Source of the DNA: Siderastrea siderea
Lineage: Eukaryota > Cnidaria > Anthozoa > Scleractinia > Rhizangiidae
NCBI GenBank assembly: GCA_964030785.1
Contig: OZ034968.1
Location: forward strand, 21,297,186-21,361,185
Length of the DNA stretch: 64,000 nt
Reading direction: 5' to 3'
This document shows positions 45,901 to 60,900 of this stretch, in pieces (the first letter of the stretch is position 1; the number at the start of each line of letters is the position of its first letter). The notes under the pieces were generated by a model. That model did not search any database, was not told the DNA's origin, and saw only the letters and a list, made by a program, of their open reading frames with translations. Both the position numbers and the translations under genes were made by a program.

Positions 45901-48900
45901 AGGGTTAATGATCGCCCTCTCCCTCCTCTCCCCTCGCTGGATTAAATGTCAGTCTTCTACAGGTTACAGCCAGTATGTTTGTTTGTTTGGCTTCTCTGAT
46001 AAATCACTGGTTCATGATGGTTTTACTTAAGTTTGTATTTTAGTTTGATGTCTAATGTTGTTTCTCTCCGAAATATTGCTGTAGACAATCATTATAATTA
46101 TTAATTCTGCATCTGATGGTCTCTTTCTTTTTCTTTGTACTAACAGGAAAAAATGAAAGGGAAGAATAAATTGGTTCCCAGGTTGTTGGGAGTCACAAAG
46201 GAAAGCATACTTAGAGTTGATGAGAAAACTAAGGAGGTTGGTGCCCACTTAGGCTTAGATCATTTTCATGAGCGAATCTTCATAGTGAGAGGTGGCAGCT
46301 TTGGCACTGCAAAAAATATGTCCAGAAATGCATGCCAATCAGGTTCATGCCTGTTGTGATAGACATCACAAAGTGTCCCTTAGCCCTAATCCTCACATAA
46401 GTGCAAACAATTCTGGCAAACATGAAGTCATATGAAAATGACAAATAACTCTGTGTAATATGAAGTGCCCAAGTTCTGAGTTACGTAGTACATTTCTGGA
46501 CATAAGTGGACACAAGACATCATTTGTTTGATCCCCATTCTTTGAGATGTGAAGATCTGAGGCTTTCCTCTATGTAAAGTAGATTAACAGTTATATGGAA
46601 AGAAACAGTCATAAAGAGGATGAAATTTCAAATTAACATTCCTGCTTATGCTACTGGAAACTTAGAAAGCAAAAGTCATCTGTTGATTTGTTTATGTCAA
46701 GTAGTTAATTTCACCTTATTTGATTGTTTTTATTTTTGCGTGCAATCGAAATATGTTAACTGAAGAATTACAAGAGTTTTGGAGTAGTTTAAAATGCCAT
46801 TGCACATAAAAGAATTCAATAACTAAAGTATATACATGTAATGCAGGTCATTGGGGAATTTGTAAGGGTAAAAGAACTTTCTGTAGTGTCTTACTGTGAT
46901 TAAATTGATTGACCTCTGATTAACCTGTTTTGCTGATATAACTAAGGTGATGAAAACCTGGCCCCTGACAACAGTGAGACGATGGGCGGCATCACCAAAT
47001 AGTTTTACACTGGTAAGTTCTCATGACTGAAGGTGGTTTGTAAATAGAGACCTGTCATATTTGTACCATCAGGTAAGTAATCAACTCTTTAGGTTATTTG
47101 TATTTGTTACTTCTAATGGCATTATCAGGTTAATTGTGTATAAAATAAAGAGAGAAAAACTTAACATGTACTAGGTGTACATGTAGACAGGTGTATACAC
47201 GGAGAATGTTAAGAATTCACGAATTGTGGTTAATCATTTAGTAAATAAAAAAGACATGACAACTTCACAGCGGTTTAAGTGTGTACCTCAAATTTTGAGG
47301 TTATTAAGCATTCATATATTCAAGCTATTGTTTAAAGTCATTGCTTATTCATTCCGATCTATTTGCCGACAAGCCGGCATGCTTCCGAAGATCGTGAAGA
47401 GCGCAACCTCTTTGATGTAGGTGAGATGTATTTCTTTTGTTAACATACTGAATAAAATCTCCTGGGAATCTGCTTGACTGATTTTATTTTCTATGCCTTT
47501 TATTAAATGCGTGGAATGATTGACTTACTAAAAAACCGCAAACTTTTTTAGAGCGAGTGCCGGGAGTGGACGCACGCAAAGCAAAGCAAGCTCGCGAATG
47601 ATTTCTGTTAACCAAGTGAAGTCACAAGCGAATGCTTGCACTTTTTATGACAACATGGCTGTATTTACATAACAAAGCCAAGAAGTAGTTTATTTTAAGC
47701 GCACTCGGTCGAATCAAAACCTTAACAAATGCTTTTCAGTTGGTAAATAATTGTTTAATGTAAACCAAAAGCTTGGCGTACGCGTGACACACGATAAACA
47801 GGCCTTCTGACAGGGTGCGCGGGTGCGGGACCGCACAATTTGGTCAAACCCGCACAATAACGCACAATTCCCAAAACCCCGCAAAATCCCGCACAATACT
47901 GAAAGATTTGCTGAAACATTTCATTAAATCAGGTCTCCTATTGATTACCAAGATTCCTAAAAACTTTTTGGCTATTTCCAGGCTATTTACCTTCCAAAAC
48001 AATCGAGAAATCCCTCTCTTTTCGTCGATCGCTCGAGCAGATATAAAACGCAAGGCGTTCCTTCGTCACTCTGCGCGGCCTGGCACTAGTGTCAGTTCGA
48101 TCTACTTTTAGTCAACTTCAGTAATCGGGTTTTGTTTTCGAGCGTATCGCTTCCTCGTTCAGTAAAATAATATGCCGAGAACAAAGAAGAAATACCGAAG
48201 AAATGAACCGTGGCGCCGAAATGACTGTCACTGTTTCTGAATTATTTTCGCAAAGGACTGATCGAACTTGCGAATTGACAAAGAAACTGAATCGTTAAAC
48301 TTCGGTTGTCAGAAGAAAATCATAAACTGATCTGCATACTAGATTTGATTTTTTTCATTCATGTGAAAATGCAAGTTCTACGATCTACTTGGAAAGTTGT
48401 TGAGAAAAGCAAAACATGGCATCAAACACTGTATCAAATCACATTTAGCACGCAATTTGCATACATGTCGGGTTGTGTTTTTGCGGCTATTAAGCTTCGA
48501 AGAATTTGTGAACCTTTACGGGGAATTATTCACACTACATATTATTAATTTAAGACAGCAAAACTGCAGGGATTTTTTAAATAAAGGAACTCGTTGAGAT
48601 CGGAAATATTTTATACCGAAGTTTTATATTGCTAAACGATCGAGTTCATCGTGCGTGTCACGCAACGGGATTTTGTTTATACAGACACAATTTTGAGTCA
48701 AACTCAGTACGCTTAGGTAAGAAAAAAAGAAGCCACAAATTGGCAACTGCTGGGTATATTTCTATCGCCAAAGAAAGAAATTTAGTCGCATTGTTCATTT
48801 ATACAGAATTTCCTCCCTGTCGGGTCTGGCTAGAACACTGGAGATTGAACATTTGATTCGTCACAAGATTACGCAATCCCGCACAATTCCCCGCACAATC

Positions 48901-51900
48901 GACGTTTTTTCCCGCACAATTTGCCCCCCAAATCCCGCACAATTTTAATTTTTCTCCCGCACCCTGTCAGAAGGCCTGGATAAAGCTAAGCTACTAAAAG
49001 ATTATATTTTGAAAGCTTCGCGAAAATTATAAAATTTCGGCAAAAGGCTTACTCGCGTGTAGCACGGTTTCACATTTAACACGCATTGTTTAAATCGTCA
49101 ACGAAGGCTAGGTAAATAAGACTTATAGAGTTCCCCGTGTTCACAATATTATAAATCAAGGTTCACTCGCTTTGTTGTGCGGAAAAATCAAAAAATCAAA
49201 TCTCTTGTTAGTTCGCAGTTGCTATAGCAACTGAGAACTATTGGGGCTGTCCTGGCGTAAAGAGTCGTGTTAGTGTGTTAACTTTTTGGCAACAAGCCCA
49301 CAAAGCCATTCAAAGTAGAATCCTTCGAGGTGTAATAGACAAGTTTTGAGGGGCTTTTAACCAAGTTTTGCGCAGTCTCTATGTATGAAGAATTAATCGG
49401 AGTGTTTGGATCCTCGAAAATATCGTAGATTTTGATTTGCAAACACAACGCAGGAAGGAATCGGAAGGAAAAGTTTACTCAGGAGCATGTTAGGACTCGC
49501 TGGTCTTCAGTTTAGGTTGGCGTTCGCCAGCGGGTTAGGAACAGCTGGACGAGGAAAGAAATTGGTTGTTAAGTTTAGTTGCTGTCGAAAAGATGGCAAA
49601 GAAGTCTTTGTGTGTTGATGTTTCTGATCTACAAGTGGAAACATTTCTTTATGCATATTAAGTTGTCTGGGGGAGATAATTGGTCATAATTAATGAAGTC
49701 CACGAAAGGCAATTGTGTACGGGTACGGGTTTAAGCTGTAAACTACCAAAAAATCATCCACACCTTACAGAGTTCAAGGACTTTATTGACAGAATTTAGT
49801 TTGAGTCTTATGTGGTTTACTTTGAGCTGATAGATAGTGTATGCTGCTCGGAATTATCGGCCAGTCAGGATTTTCCCCGTACGTGCGTATTTAATAAATT
49901 TTAAAAATATTCCATGCATCATTGCCAGAAGAGTCCTGACTCTTTCCCGTTATTAAGCTCTCCAGAATCGACCGTTATTGAAGTTTTCTTGGTTTCTGTA
50001 TTTCATGTCCGCAGTTTAGTTTCGTAGTTCCCACAGTTGAATGTATTCGTGGTTATGACATTGATGTGACGATTTACTCGTTATTCTGAACTTCCCAAAT
50101 GATGTTTGTTCTGTGATGATCACCAGAAAGATTCTTGAAATCCTTGTCATTAAGCTGGAAAAATGTTTTGTGTTTTCTCTCGCTTAGCCTTTTAGAACGA
50201 TCATATTCGTGAGGTTTTCCTGACACGAAAGCTATTTAAATTTGATGTTCATAATTCAATTAGTAGAATGTTTACACGGGTGTAATGTTGGCATGATTTC
50301 TGACACGAAAGTAAAGTTTTGTCAATCACAAGTTTTTAAATAAACTGAAACAACTTATATACACGCAAAAACTAGTCGAACGTCTGTTTCTCTTTAATTA
50401 TGTAAGTATTCTTCTACATTCATTCTGTTATTACGAAAAAAAAAAGATTTCCCAGACTTATGATAGCATATTTCTTTTCAAATGCCGGACTACGTTTTTG
50501 TGGTCTCCCCGTTATTCTTTAATTTTGAGCTCCCTGTTACCTATTTAATGGTGACGCCCTCTATCATGCAACCAAATCCTGCTCCTGATAACACTGATAT
50601 ACACTGAACAACAAAGACAGCAGAGACAAAATAGAAGTAACATCTAAAAAACAACTGCGAACTATCCGAACGGATCCGCTCATTTTTAATCTGCGGGGAA
50701 CAGACGACAACGCTTCGACACGCATAAACTTGGCTTAGATAGACCAAGGAAATAAATTCTCGATTAATAACGCTTTGTGTGCACAAAGAAAGCTTGAATA
50801 AAATTCCAGCAACAAAAGGAAGAGTTTAAATTTATAAAAAGTGATCTGGGCAAAAACAATTATCAACATGCGTTGGAATATGGCTACGCATAATTAACTC
50901 TGTAAATTGATACCGCCGCTCCGCGCTCGGAAAAAACAAAACCAAATTCGCCTACAACGATCAAAACAACTCGTTCAAGATCTCTTTTTAAAGCTCTCAA
51001 CACGCTCCTTACTAATATAAAAAAATAAAAGCTAAAAATACATTGCGAACGACTTAAATCTTCAAAATGTCTGTAGTGGTTATCAGAAGTTCAATCACAC
51101 AAGTCAAGAACAAAGGGATACGTTCACAGCTCCGTTCGCTCAAGGTTGCTTAATTGCGCTATTGTTCCGGTCTTTTGAAGTCACTTGGGCGGCATCTTCC
51201 AAAATATCTCACCTTTTTTGAAACGAAAGAAACCGAAGTTGTGCGCCACGTTTTCGGTGGCTGCCGAAACTTATACCCATAGGAATAAATGGAGCCTTCA
51301 GGCTACAATTTCCAGCGGTATTACCCATTTCAGAAAGACACAAATAAACCGCGATGGAGTCGTAATGAAACATCAGGGAAACATTTGACCATGCTGGGTA
51401 TGTTTCCAAAAGCACTGACAGAATATTATTTAAAGTTTGATTTGCCAATTCCAAAATTTATAGTAACGTAAATTATGTCTTTCCTATCTCCTTGAAAGCA
51501 TACATCACATTATGTGCTTTTGATGTCATAATAATTATTGATGTCATACTGTAATATGATGTCATAATATGTTTACACCTCCTATATACCTGTACATGTA
51601 TGATGATGTTTAATATCCACCCCTAGTAGGTTTGAGCCGTGGAACTTTTTTCTCCCACATGTATTTGCCTATTTAGCCTGAAACACTGCTGCAGTCTCTT
51701 ATCATACTTAGTATCCATGAAGATTGTGAGGTTGTTGGACTTTCTTTTTTTGACAAGGTTTTGTCAGGGATTTGTGTCAGAATTTCACAGATCATGACCT
51801 TTCGAATGGTTTATCAAACTCAGTATAGGGGTCACATGTATATTAATGAAACTAGAAGAGGGCCATGTATCTTAAGGCTGAAAGGGTTCAAAGGCTATAA

Positions 51901-54900
51901 CTTACTAAACATTGAACCTGGGAGAGCAATATGTGTTATTCTTTCTCACTGTGGTGATATTGAGTATCCACAATAATTATTACCTTTCAACAGGATTTTG
52001 GTGATTACCTGGAATCTTATTACTCAGTGCAAACCAATGAAGGAGAAAAGATCTCTCAGCTGATTGCTGGCTACATTGATATTATATTAAAAAAGGTAAA
52101 TTTATTTATACAGCTGTAGCTTTCAAATGTGCTGACTTTTGCATGTTTACACATTTCCCTATCTTGGGAAACATTTAAAGTAAATGAGCCAATTCCCACA
52201 GGAGACTGCCACTTGTTGGCAGTTTCTTTCAGTCAAACAATCATGCTCAAGGATTCCATCACAAACTCAAAACTTGTAAACCACACATAATTTGCATGGC
52301 TGAATGTTATGACACACAGAGAGAAATTATTAGTGATGCAAAGATGCAATACACATTTTGATCAGTTTCTTTTGTGCAGTGTGTGTTGCTTTTGTTACAA
52401 GTTTTGCAACATTTTGTTACAATGTAAAGTTGAAAGGTAGATATAACACATGGTTGTAACTTTTGGCCTTTGACCTAACAAACGGAGATAATCTCTGAAT
52501 AGTGACATCCAAAAATAAACATAAGATTTGATTGCGGGTAGAAATAATTATTTTAAATTATTTAGATTCTCTAGCCAGGGGGAACCTGTTAATTTCATGG
52601 TATGAATTTTCCAGTTACTGTAATAAAATGCATGTCTGAAAGGCTTTTGCAAAAAATGATGGATATCCAGTGCTTGAAAGTCTGCAACAAGAAGGGAAAG
52701 CAAAGCACAAAATGTTTTACTCTCTGGGTGACTGTCCTGGGTAGAATGCATGTATGTTATTCAGTAGCAATATTTATATGTCATGTTAAGGTCACAGGTT
52801 TTTATTTGAGCTTCAATTGTGTCAACATCTCTATCGTCTTGCTTGTAAATCGTGTAGACTTTCTTATACTGTACTAGTCAGTGCAGCAGGGATTTGCTGT
52901 CCTTTTTAAACTCCTCTGTCAGCATTTAATTAAAGAGGAATGACTGTTTACCTGCAGAGGAAAGGACAAGAAGGCTATGATCCTGACTTTGATGAAGAAT
53001 CAACAATGGTAGAAGATACTGTGACTCCATCAAAGTAAGTATGAATTGTCATACAGCTTAAAGTTAATGTAAGCACTGGAATGGTTTTGATTGTTACATA
53101 GTGTTACACAACATAGCACATTGTTACTATCCGTTGGGTTGAATAGCTCATTCGTTCGTTCGTTTGTTCGTTCGTTCGTTCGTTCGTTCGTTTTCATGAA
53201 CTTGTGAGAATAAAATAAATAAAAAGGTTAGAATGTGACAGTAACTGGCCAGCTCATTTTGCTTTATTGTAACTGTACTGTGCTTTTGGCTTCTTTAGAG
53301 GTACATATCTGGCACGTGAGACAAACAAGGTTGGTCATGCTTCTACTGGCTCAGTTGCCCTTCCAGCGGTAATGAGGGCTGGGGGTCCAGGTAGGTCATT
53401 TATTCCTGAACAAAAGTTAATACCTGGAAATACTCCATTGCAACGAAGGTGCCATGTATGTCCTTTCCTGGTACTTTTCAATCATTTTGCTCTGATATTG
53501 TCAGGCACAAGATTGTGCACAATAGGATATTTCTTGGGTGGACATAAGCTGAAATTGAGCCGGGTTAAGGGTCGTTTTCAGTGTTGCATTGTGTGGCCAC
53601 CATGATTTCAGTAACTGCAGTGAGCAGCATTCCACCATGTTGCCACCACAATTGCAAAAATTACATGCATTTTTGGGTGCAAAGCTGCACCATTATATTC
53701 TGTCCATCTACTTCTAATCAGCAATTCTCTGTCAAAAAACTGTTATGCAAATGCAGCAGTTGATATTCTTCAAACATGTGCTGTACATTTATACAAAAAG
53801 TACTGTCATTTCCGGATTTCATGGTACCTTTTAAATAGGGACAGAATTGTAGTGGAGACAAAAGTTTTTTTTTAACGCGTTGTAGTTATCAGGAGATTTT
53901 AAGAAATGTTTGTGAAAGTACAAGTACCAAAATAGGAAATGATTGTTTGTAGTGTTCGCAGGAAATACCCTTTAATTCACTCCCGAATATATTATTATAT
54001 ATATTATTCAATTCACTGCTAAGAACCTACCTCCCTACTTGAAGAAATGTCACATTAAATCAGTAGATTTTTTTGTTTGAATTCCCCCTTTTTGGAAGGG
54101 ACCACTACTTTCGGGGGAATCACTACTTTCGGAATTTAATAGAAAAGCAAAAAAAAAAAATGGTCTTTTTGGGGAGCCGTTACTCTTGGAATTCTACAGT
54201 AATTTGAAGTAAGATCTCACCTTTAAGAGCCCCACCCTCAATTCAAAAAGGAAGTGAGATTAGATATAAAAAGGTTTCCATTTCTTTGGCAGAGCAGGTG
54301 TGGAGCGGGGGGAGGGGGGTGGGGGGTGGTGGTATTAATTCTATGGGCTCCTTTTGGGCATTAATTTGTAAGTGACTGTTTTTTGCATCTCACTGAACAA
54401 GCCTTTTAAGTATATGGTTTATACTGGAGCATGAAATTTCAGGGTTGTAGTTAGAATTTTCAATAGATGGAAGAATACTTGTAATAGGCGGCAGGCACTA
54501 GAAGCCGCTTGCGGCTTCTGCATCACGTTTTATATTTCGGCAGTTGTGTATCATCCTCCCAAGATTCATCAGCCGGAAATTTTTTAGGAATAGCTGGCGA
54601 TTTTTTCCGGCTGCCGGCTACTATCTACATCCCTGAATTTACTTGGTTGTCCCTAGAATTTGGGTTCCCAGCATCTGTTGTATGTGCAGGACACTTGAAT
54701 GTGGCCTTGCAAATTTCTATTCTTGGAGGGTTGATTAATTAGATTGGTTGAAGTGATTTTGCCATTGGTTTTTGCCTTGCTTTTTGGAAACATAACTTCC
54801 TTCTGATCTGATTTGTTATGTTTCATTGATTTTGTTGGTCTTTAATTGCTATATTTGCAGGAGCATCCAGGTACAGTGTAGGTAAGATGGAGCCTGCCCA

Positions 54901-57900
54901 GTATGGGACTGTCACAGGGTCCGCACACTCAGCCCACAGGCCACCCATGGTGAGAAAAAAATTATGATATGCACTCTATACTGTATTTCACTTATCATTT
55001 GAACCTTGAACTTTTCTTGTGTTTCTTACAGAATAAACATTACCAGTGAGGAATCTGTAGTATGCTTAGCAGTGACTAGTGTCTTCAGCTATTTAACTAC
55101 ACCACTTGAGCTAGGAATTTAACTCTATACAATATACCCTCGATCTCCTGCACTAGCCTGAGTCAAGGATATGCTTGCTAATGTTGTGGTGTTGTTTTTA
55201 GGGCTCGCAAGCCAAGCTACACAGTCTTACTCCTGCACAGAAGGCTTACATGAGTAGCCTGAGTCAAGGACTGGACACTATTGAATCTGCAGAGAAGGAT
55301 CTGGGTTCACCTGCTCAAATCCCTGCTCTTGGATCTGATCCGGTAAAATGCAGATGGAATTCATGCCATAATACCATTTAACAGTGCTGGTTAGAAGTTT
55401 GTAGTTCATCTGGTGGTATTTATTGGGATGAAGCCAGGATTTTTACTTCAGTTCCTAGACCAAATTTGTTAGAGTTCTCTTTATCCTCCCATTTACATTT
55501 GTGTAAGGAGAAAATTTAAACCTTCTCACGTACAACATTGTCAACTTTCCATAGCTTTCTTTTTTACCTTTTTCTTACACGTGACAAGTAGAAATTCTCG
55601 TGCTATTTATCATCACCAAAATTATATAAAATTTGTCCATATGTGTAATGTATTCACGATCATCTGGCTAAGAGTTTTGAAGTCAATATGAACAATGCTT
55701 TTACAACCTTAGGGGAAGTAATTTTCAGAGTTGGGAAAATTCACGTAGGGTACCTTTTTTCCAGCAGGAAATACATGTAGGGTTGGCCCAAGCTTGTTGT
55801 TGAGATCTGATTGGTCCGTTCTGAGGTTTTGTGTTGCCAGTTTGTTTTTGTCATTGCCAGTTTTGATGTAATGTAATAATTCTTTAATATGTGTCTACTC
55901 AATTCTGTTGTTTTTAGGCTTCACTGAAGTGGAAACAGAACACTTTAGACCTCTCTAGACAAAATGTGGCATCACGTCTTGCGGCTTTATCAGCGTCTTG
56001 TGCTTCTATTGTCACACTAACTTCAGGTAAATGCTGAAGATCTCATGGTCCTTGTATCTTGCTTGGTGGCTATTATTTTACTGATTTGGCAGTTTGATGG
56101 TTCAATCAGAAGGAAACCAGTCTTTGAACAATAATTTACTACTACAGCTCAGTCAGCCCTCTGACAGAGTATAAACCCAGTCACAACAGGCCATTATGTA
56201 TGCTCTTCACAGAGAAATTTCTCGCAATTCTGGCCAGTCACCATGACAAGTGTATAAACCTGCCCAGTGTGTCACTTGTTTAAGCAAAATGTAGCTAGCA
56301 ATGCGATGTGGTTTGGATTTAGGAAACTAGCATCTACATGTATGACATGTGTCAGATATGAAACACTACAATGAACAATGAGCAATTACCAGCTTTCTCT
56401 GTGTCACCTACCTTTCTTCTTGTCCATTGTTGGAGTACAGTGTACACCCTCCTATTCCAACAAATTGTCTGTCCAGTATAGCCAGTTTTTTTTAGGAACT
56501 GGACAAAGAGGAATTATTTTGATATATTGTTTTGTTGCTTGGTACTTGTTGACTTGCTCTCGTGTTGTGCTGCTTGTTGATGTTTTAGGTGAGCCTGAGG
56601 AAACAAACTATACTGCTGCTGGGGCTGCTGTCAACACTATGTAAGTACACCTCATCTACGCTCTGTGGCAGTTTGCCTTTTCTTCATCTCTCATCCATCC
56701 ATCCATCCATCCATCCATCCATTCTTCCATGCCCTAGTCCATTACTGCCCTGTGCTGGCAGCATTTTTCCCCCAAAGCCCTTTTCCAGCCAGGCAGAGTT
56801 CCCTTGTTACTTCTGCTCTAAGTTAAAATCATAAATTACCACCTGAAGAGGCAGATAAGATCCAGGGATTATGTGAATTTTGTGAATTTTAGAACAAAGT
56901 GAACTGGTTTTGAATAAATATGCACTGTAACTTCCCTCCATTCTGTGTTAGCTTGGAGTGGGGTGGTGTATTTTGTAGTGGTTAGTATGTTGGACTTCTG
57001 ATCTGAAGGTCAGTGCCTTAAGGCCTGGTCCCTGCCATCGTGTTGTTTCCTTAGACAAGAAACTTTGCCCCACCTTGTCTCTCTCCACACAGGTGTAAAA
57101 AAATGGGTACTAGTGACATACTGCTGGGGGAAATCCTGAGGTGGACTTGCATCCCATCCAGGGGGTTGTAGCAATACTGTTGGTTGCTTCACACTAGAGA
57201 AATTGAGTTAAGCTCTGACCATGTGGGCCTCCTGTGCCTCGTTTGGACCTTACATTTATGTAAATGTACAGTCTGTAATCAAGTTGATATGACATCAAGT
57301 AAAACTGTTGTAAGGAGGCAACAAAAGGATCAGCATCAAGTCTACTCACGTGTTTTAGCTTGCCAGAAAGTAACAGTAATCTCTGCTAAAATTTTCAGCT
57401 CCTCTAATCTGCAAGATTTGTCAAAAGGAATCAAAATGATTGCTGGTTTGTTGGATGATGGTGATGATGGTAAAAACCTCCTGGATGCTACAAGAGGTTT
57501 GGCAGGTGCCTTTTCAGCTCTGCTAAAAGCTGCTCAGGAAGGTGGTGGCGCTGATAGCGAGGTTAGAATAATAATTTAAATGGTGGACTTGTTCTGACTT
57601 CACTTATAAAAGAGCCTGTCATTTTAGGGTTTGTGCATCCTTGGCATTACGCAGGAGACTACAAGTACAATAGTTTCTAACTAACATTAGACCACAGCAG
57701 AATCTTGCTTTGCAGCCACATTCTCAATAGGGCCATTTTGATATTATCGCCAAATAAAAACTCTTGCAGTCATTTCTGTAACAAGTAACATGAAAGTTAT
57801 GGCTTAAATCCCAAGCTTTTTCAGAAAAACCACCATTTTAAGGCAATGACACTGTAATTTGGCTCCTGTCTGCTCAAATTCTCGTCCAAACGACTATAAC

Positions 57901-60900
57901 TTCCTCTGCAGCATGGAAACTGGACTTCCCTTCCATTTCGGAGGTTGTCTGGCAAATTTGATTTCGGGCATGCACACAATTCAAAATTTTGACGTAGTTT
58001 TTTAGAAAAACACAGTCACAGGTTGTCTTTCCAGGTTTTAGCACTCAGTCTCATTGTTTTTGGTGTCAAAGCAACTTTTTTTTTTGAGTTTGTACATGTA
58101 GCTCCTTTGATAGCCTTTCCTTGGACTAGAAAAGATTTCACCTTAACTTTCAGGAAAGCTCTAGGAAATTTTCAACTAAAAGTGTCAACCAGTGTCAAGG
58201 CCAAGTTTTGTGTCAATTCACAAGGAAACCTTTTTGCGATGTGATAAGAGTTCAGCTAAAAGAAAAGGAAAAGTTGGTTTTGTCATTAATTTTTGACTCT
58301 TCAAAAAGAAAGAAGTAAACGAAATTTTGAATTACATACAATGTCATACATGTATAAAAGGGGAAAAGGCAGGTAGCTTGAAAAATGGTAGCTTGAATTT
58401 CAAACAACTTACACTTTTGAGTAAGAAAAGGCATACCAGCATATATCTCGAAGGCTTTTCAATGTTATGGTGTAAATGTGCGTGGGTGGGTTGGGGAGGT
58501 GGGGTGCTTAGGTAAATAATTTTCTTTAACCCATTGACGGCTGCATGTTTTTTGATCGCTTCACTAAATTAGCAGTTGGTAATAAACAACCCCATGTGCA
58601 GTACGGAAGGACAAATTATAGGCTCAAAAAAACAACACTCACTTGATCTAGAATAGTTAAAATTTCCAGCTTTTGAATAAAATACACCAGTTGTCAATTA
58701 AGAATTAGCCAAAAATACAATCTCAAATCAGAATTTTGAAAATTAACGCAAGAGCTTTCACATGTTGTCTCGCACGTGAAATCAAACCACAACAGAGGAT
58801 TTCTGTTTGTTTAGGCCAGATTACTATTTTTTGAAATTTCATAAATGAAGAATCACAGAAGAGGAGACAGTAAGCATTTCTAAATAAAACATAATACACG
58901 CCTTTATTCGTTTCTGAAAACCAAACGTGTTCAATTCTTTCTTCGAGGGAAGCTACGTGCAAGCGATTTCGCTCAATGTGCAAGATATTTTGAAGAGCAT
59001 TTACTGATGCGAACTGTGCACGTTTTTCAAAACTTTTACGAAAACTTTAAGGAATACTAAGAATCTCTCAATTAAAAAGCTATTTCGGTACAAATGTACA
59101 ATCAAATGTGAAGTTTACTCTACCGTAGACTCGTAGAAGTGCTAGAACATTTCCCAGAAAGTCCACAGCTCGAAAAATCTTTGGAGATTGAAGATTGTCC
59201 TTCGTTTGACAAAACGGCAGTTCGTCCTCGAAAGATGTTTTCTTCGCTCTAAAAGCTCTAAATTCCATTGCTTAACTTGTTGAGTGTTCCTGAGAGCTTC
59301 TTCTTTCGATTTTTAAGTTTCAAAAGGTAATCCTTTCTTCCGAAAGTGAGATATTGCCATCTTGAAATTCACATGTGAAGAGTGCAGCAGACATTTTGAA
59401 TGAAATGTGATCTTCTCGAAGAGTGACAAGAAGTCTTCCCTTCTAGGACCCCTCAAGCCTTCAAATATATGTGCAGTTGGTGGATTTTGATTGGTTGAAC
59501 CTTCCCAAAGACAACTAGGACAAAAGGGGACCAAAAAAGCCCTTCTAGGGGAGGCTAGGGCCAAAAGCGAACACGCGCAAAATCAAGGCCGGCTCAGGCT
59601 GGCACGGACGTCAATGGGTTAAAACAATGTGTGCTCATGATTTAATGCATTGTTTCAGTCCAGAGGCAAGTTGTTGTCAGCAGCAGGAAATGTGGGATCA
59701 TCTGGAGCAACTCTGTTACAGTACATGGGTGAACCAGAAGTTGATCAACAAACACAGGTGAGCATTATGATGTTAACTTCTACTGTCCAATTAAGAACAT
59801 ACACTGTGGATTCCTTAAAAATGCTTTTTTTTATTGTTGTATTGACAGACACTCGAATTATGTAATTTATAGCAAACTGCTTTAATTGTAGTCCCATACA
59901 AAAGCCTGATGCACAAATTCAAGGAGGTTTGAATTTGTGCATCAGATCACGGGGCAAAATTTGGTCTTCACAACAGCATTTCTCATGAAACTGGGCATGT
60001 CACATGAGGGGAATTGTTGCTGTGACCTGTCCCCTTGTCATGTGTCTGTGCGTTGTTGCCAAGTGTGTCCTGACCTTTAAACAGACACCTCTTCTACTGA
60101 AAGTGGATACATCTTTGTATTTACTGTAAGTAGACATTAGTAAAGCAAACTTTTTTCAATGCAGGAAATGCTCTTGGCTCTTGCTCAAGCTGTAGCCAAT
60201 GCAACAGCAGCATTGGTGCTGAAAGCAAAGAATGTAGCCAGCCAATCAACTGACACTGGAGCTCAAGGAAAGGTGATCACTGCAGCAAAGGAGACTGCAA
60301 GAACCACAGCTCAGCTGGTCGCCTGCGTCAAGGTGGTGGTTCCATCAATAAGCAGCCACATGTGCCAGGAACAGGTCGTTGAAGCTGCCAAACTTGTTGC
60401 AACAGCTGTGAATGACACAGAAGGTGCTTGTAAGGTACGGGACAGCATTTTGTTGCTTTCTTACTGATCAAGAATATTCATTTGGTGACAGGGTTCGTAT
60501 GAGTCCTGGAAATCCTGGAAAGTCCTGGAAAATTAATGCAGGTCCTGGAAAGTCCTGGAAATCTATAGACTCTTATAATGATGTCTTCTTTAAAAACAAT
60601 TTTCTATAGCATTAGTTTTGTATTTCTATTTAGTAAGGGTCTATTGCTTCAATTATTGTATATTTAGGAGCCCTGGAAAAATATATCTGAATCCTGAAAA
60701 AGTCCTGGAAAAGTCCTGGAAAATTGTTTCTGAAAAAGGGTACGAACCCTGGGTGAAAGTAATGTACAGAAATATCTTTTACTACAATATAGACAAAATA
60801 GAAGAAAAATTATTTGCAAAAAAATTACAGTGTGTTTTGGTCCACTGCTTGTTTGTGTACATTTCCTGAGATTTGAGCTCTTATTTGATGGGTTAACTGT

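Noticed and set aside
57184..57398. Upstream extension of the talin exon 23 reading frame
   Set aside because: It overlaps a SINE, has no talin similarity and is preceded by a clear acceptor (TTTTCAG) at 57398.
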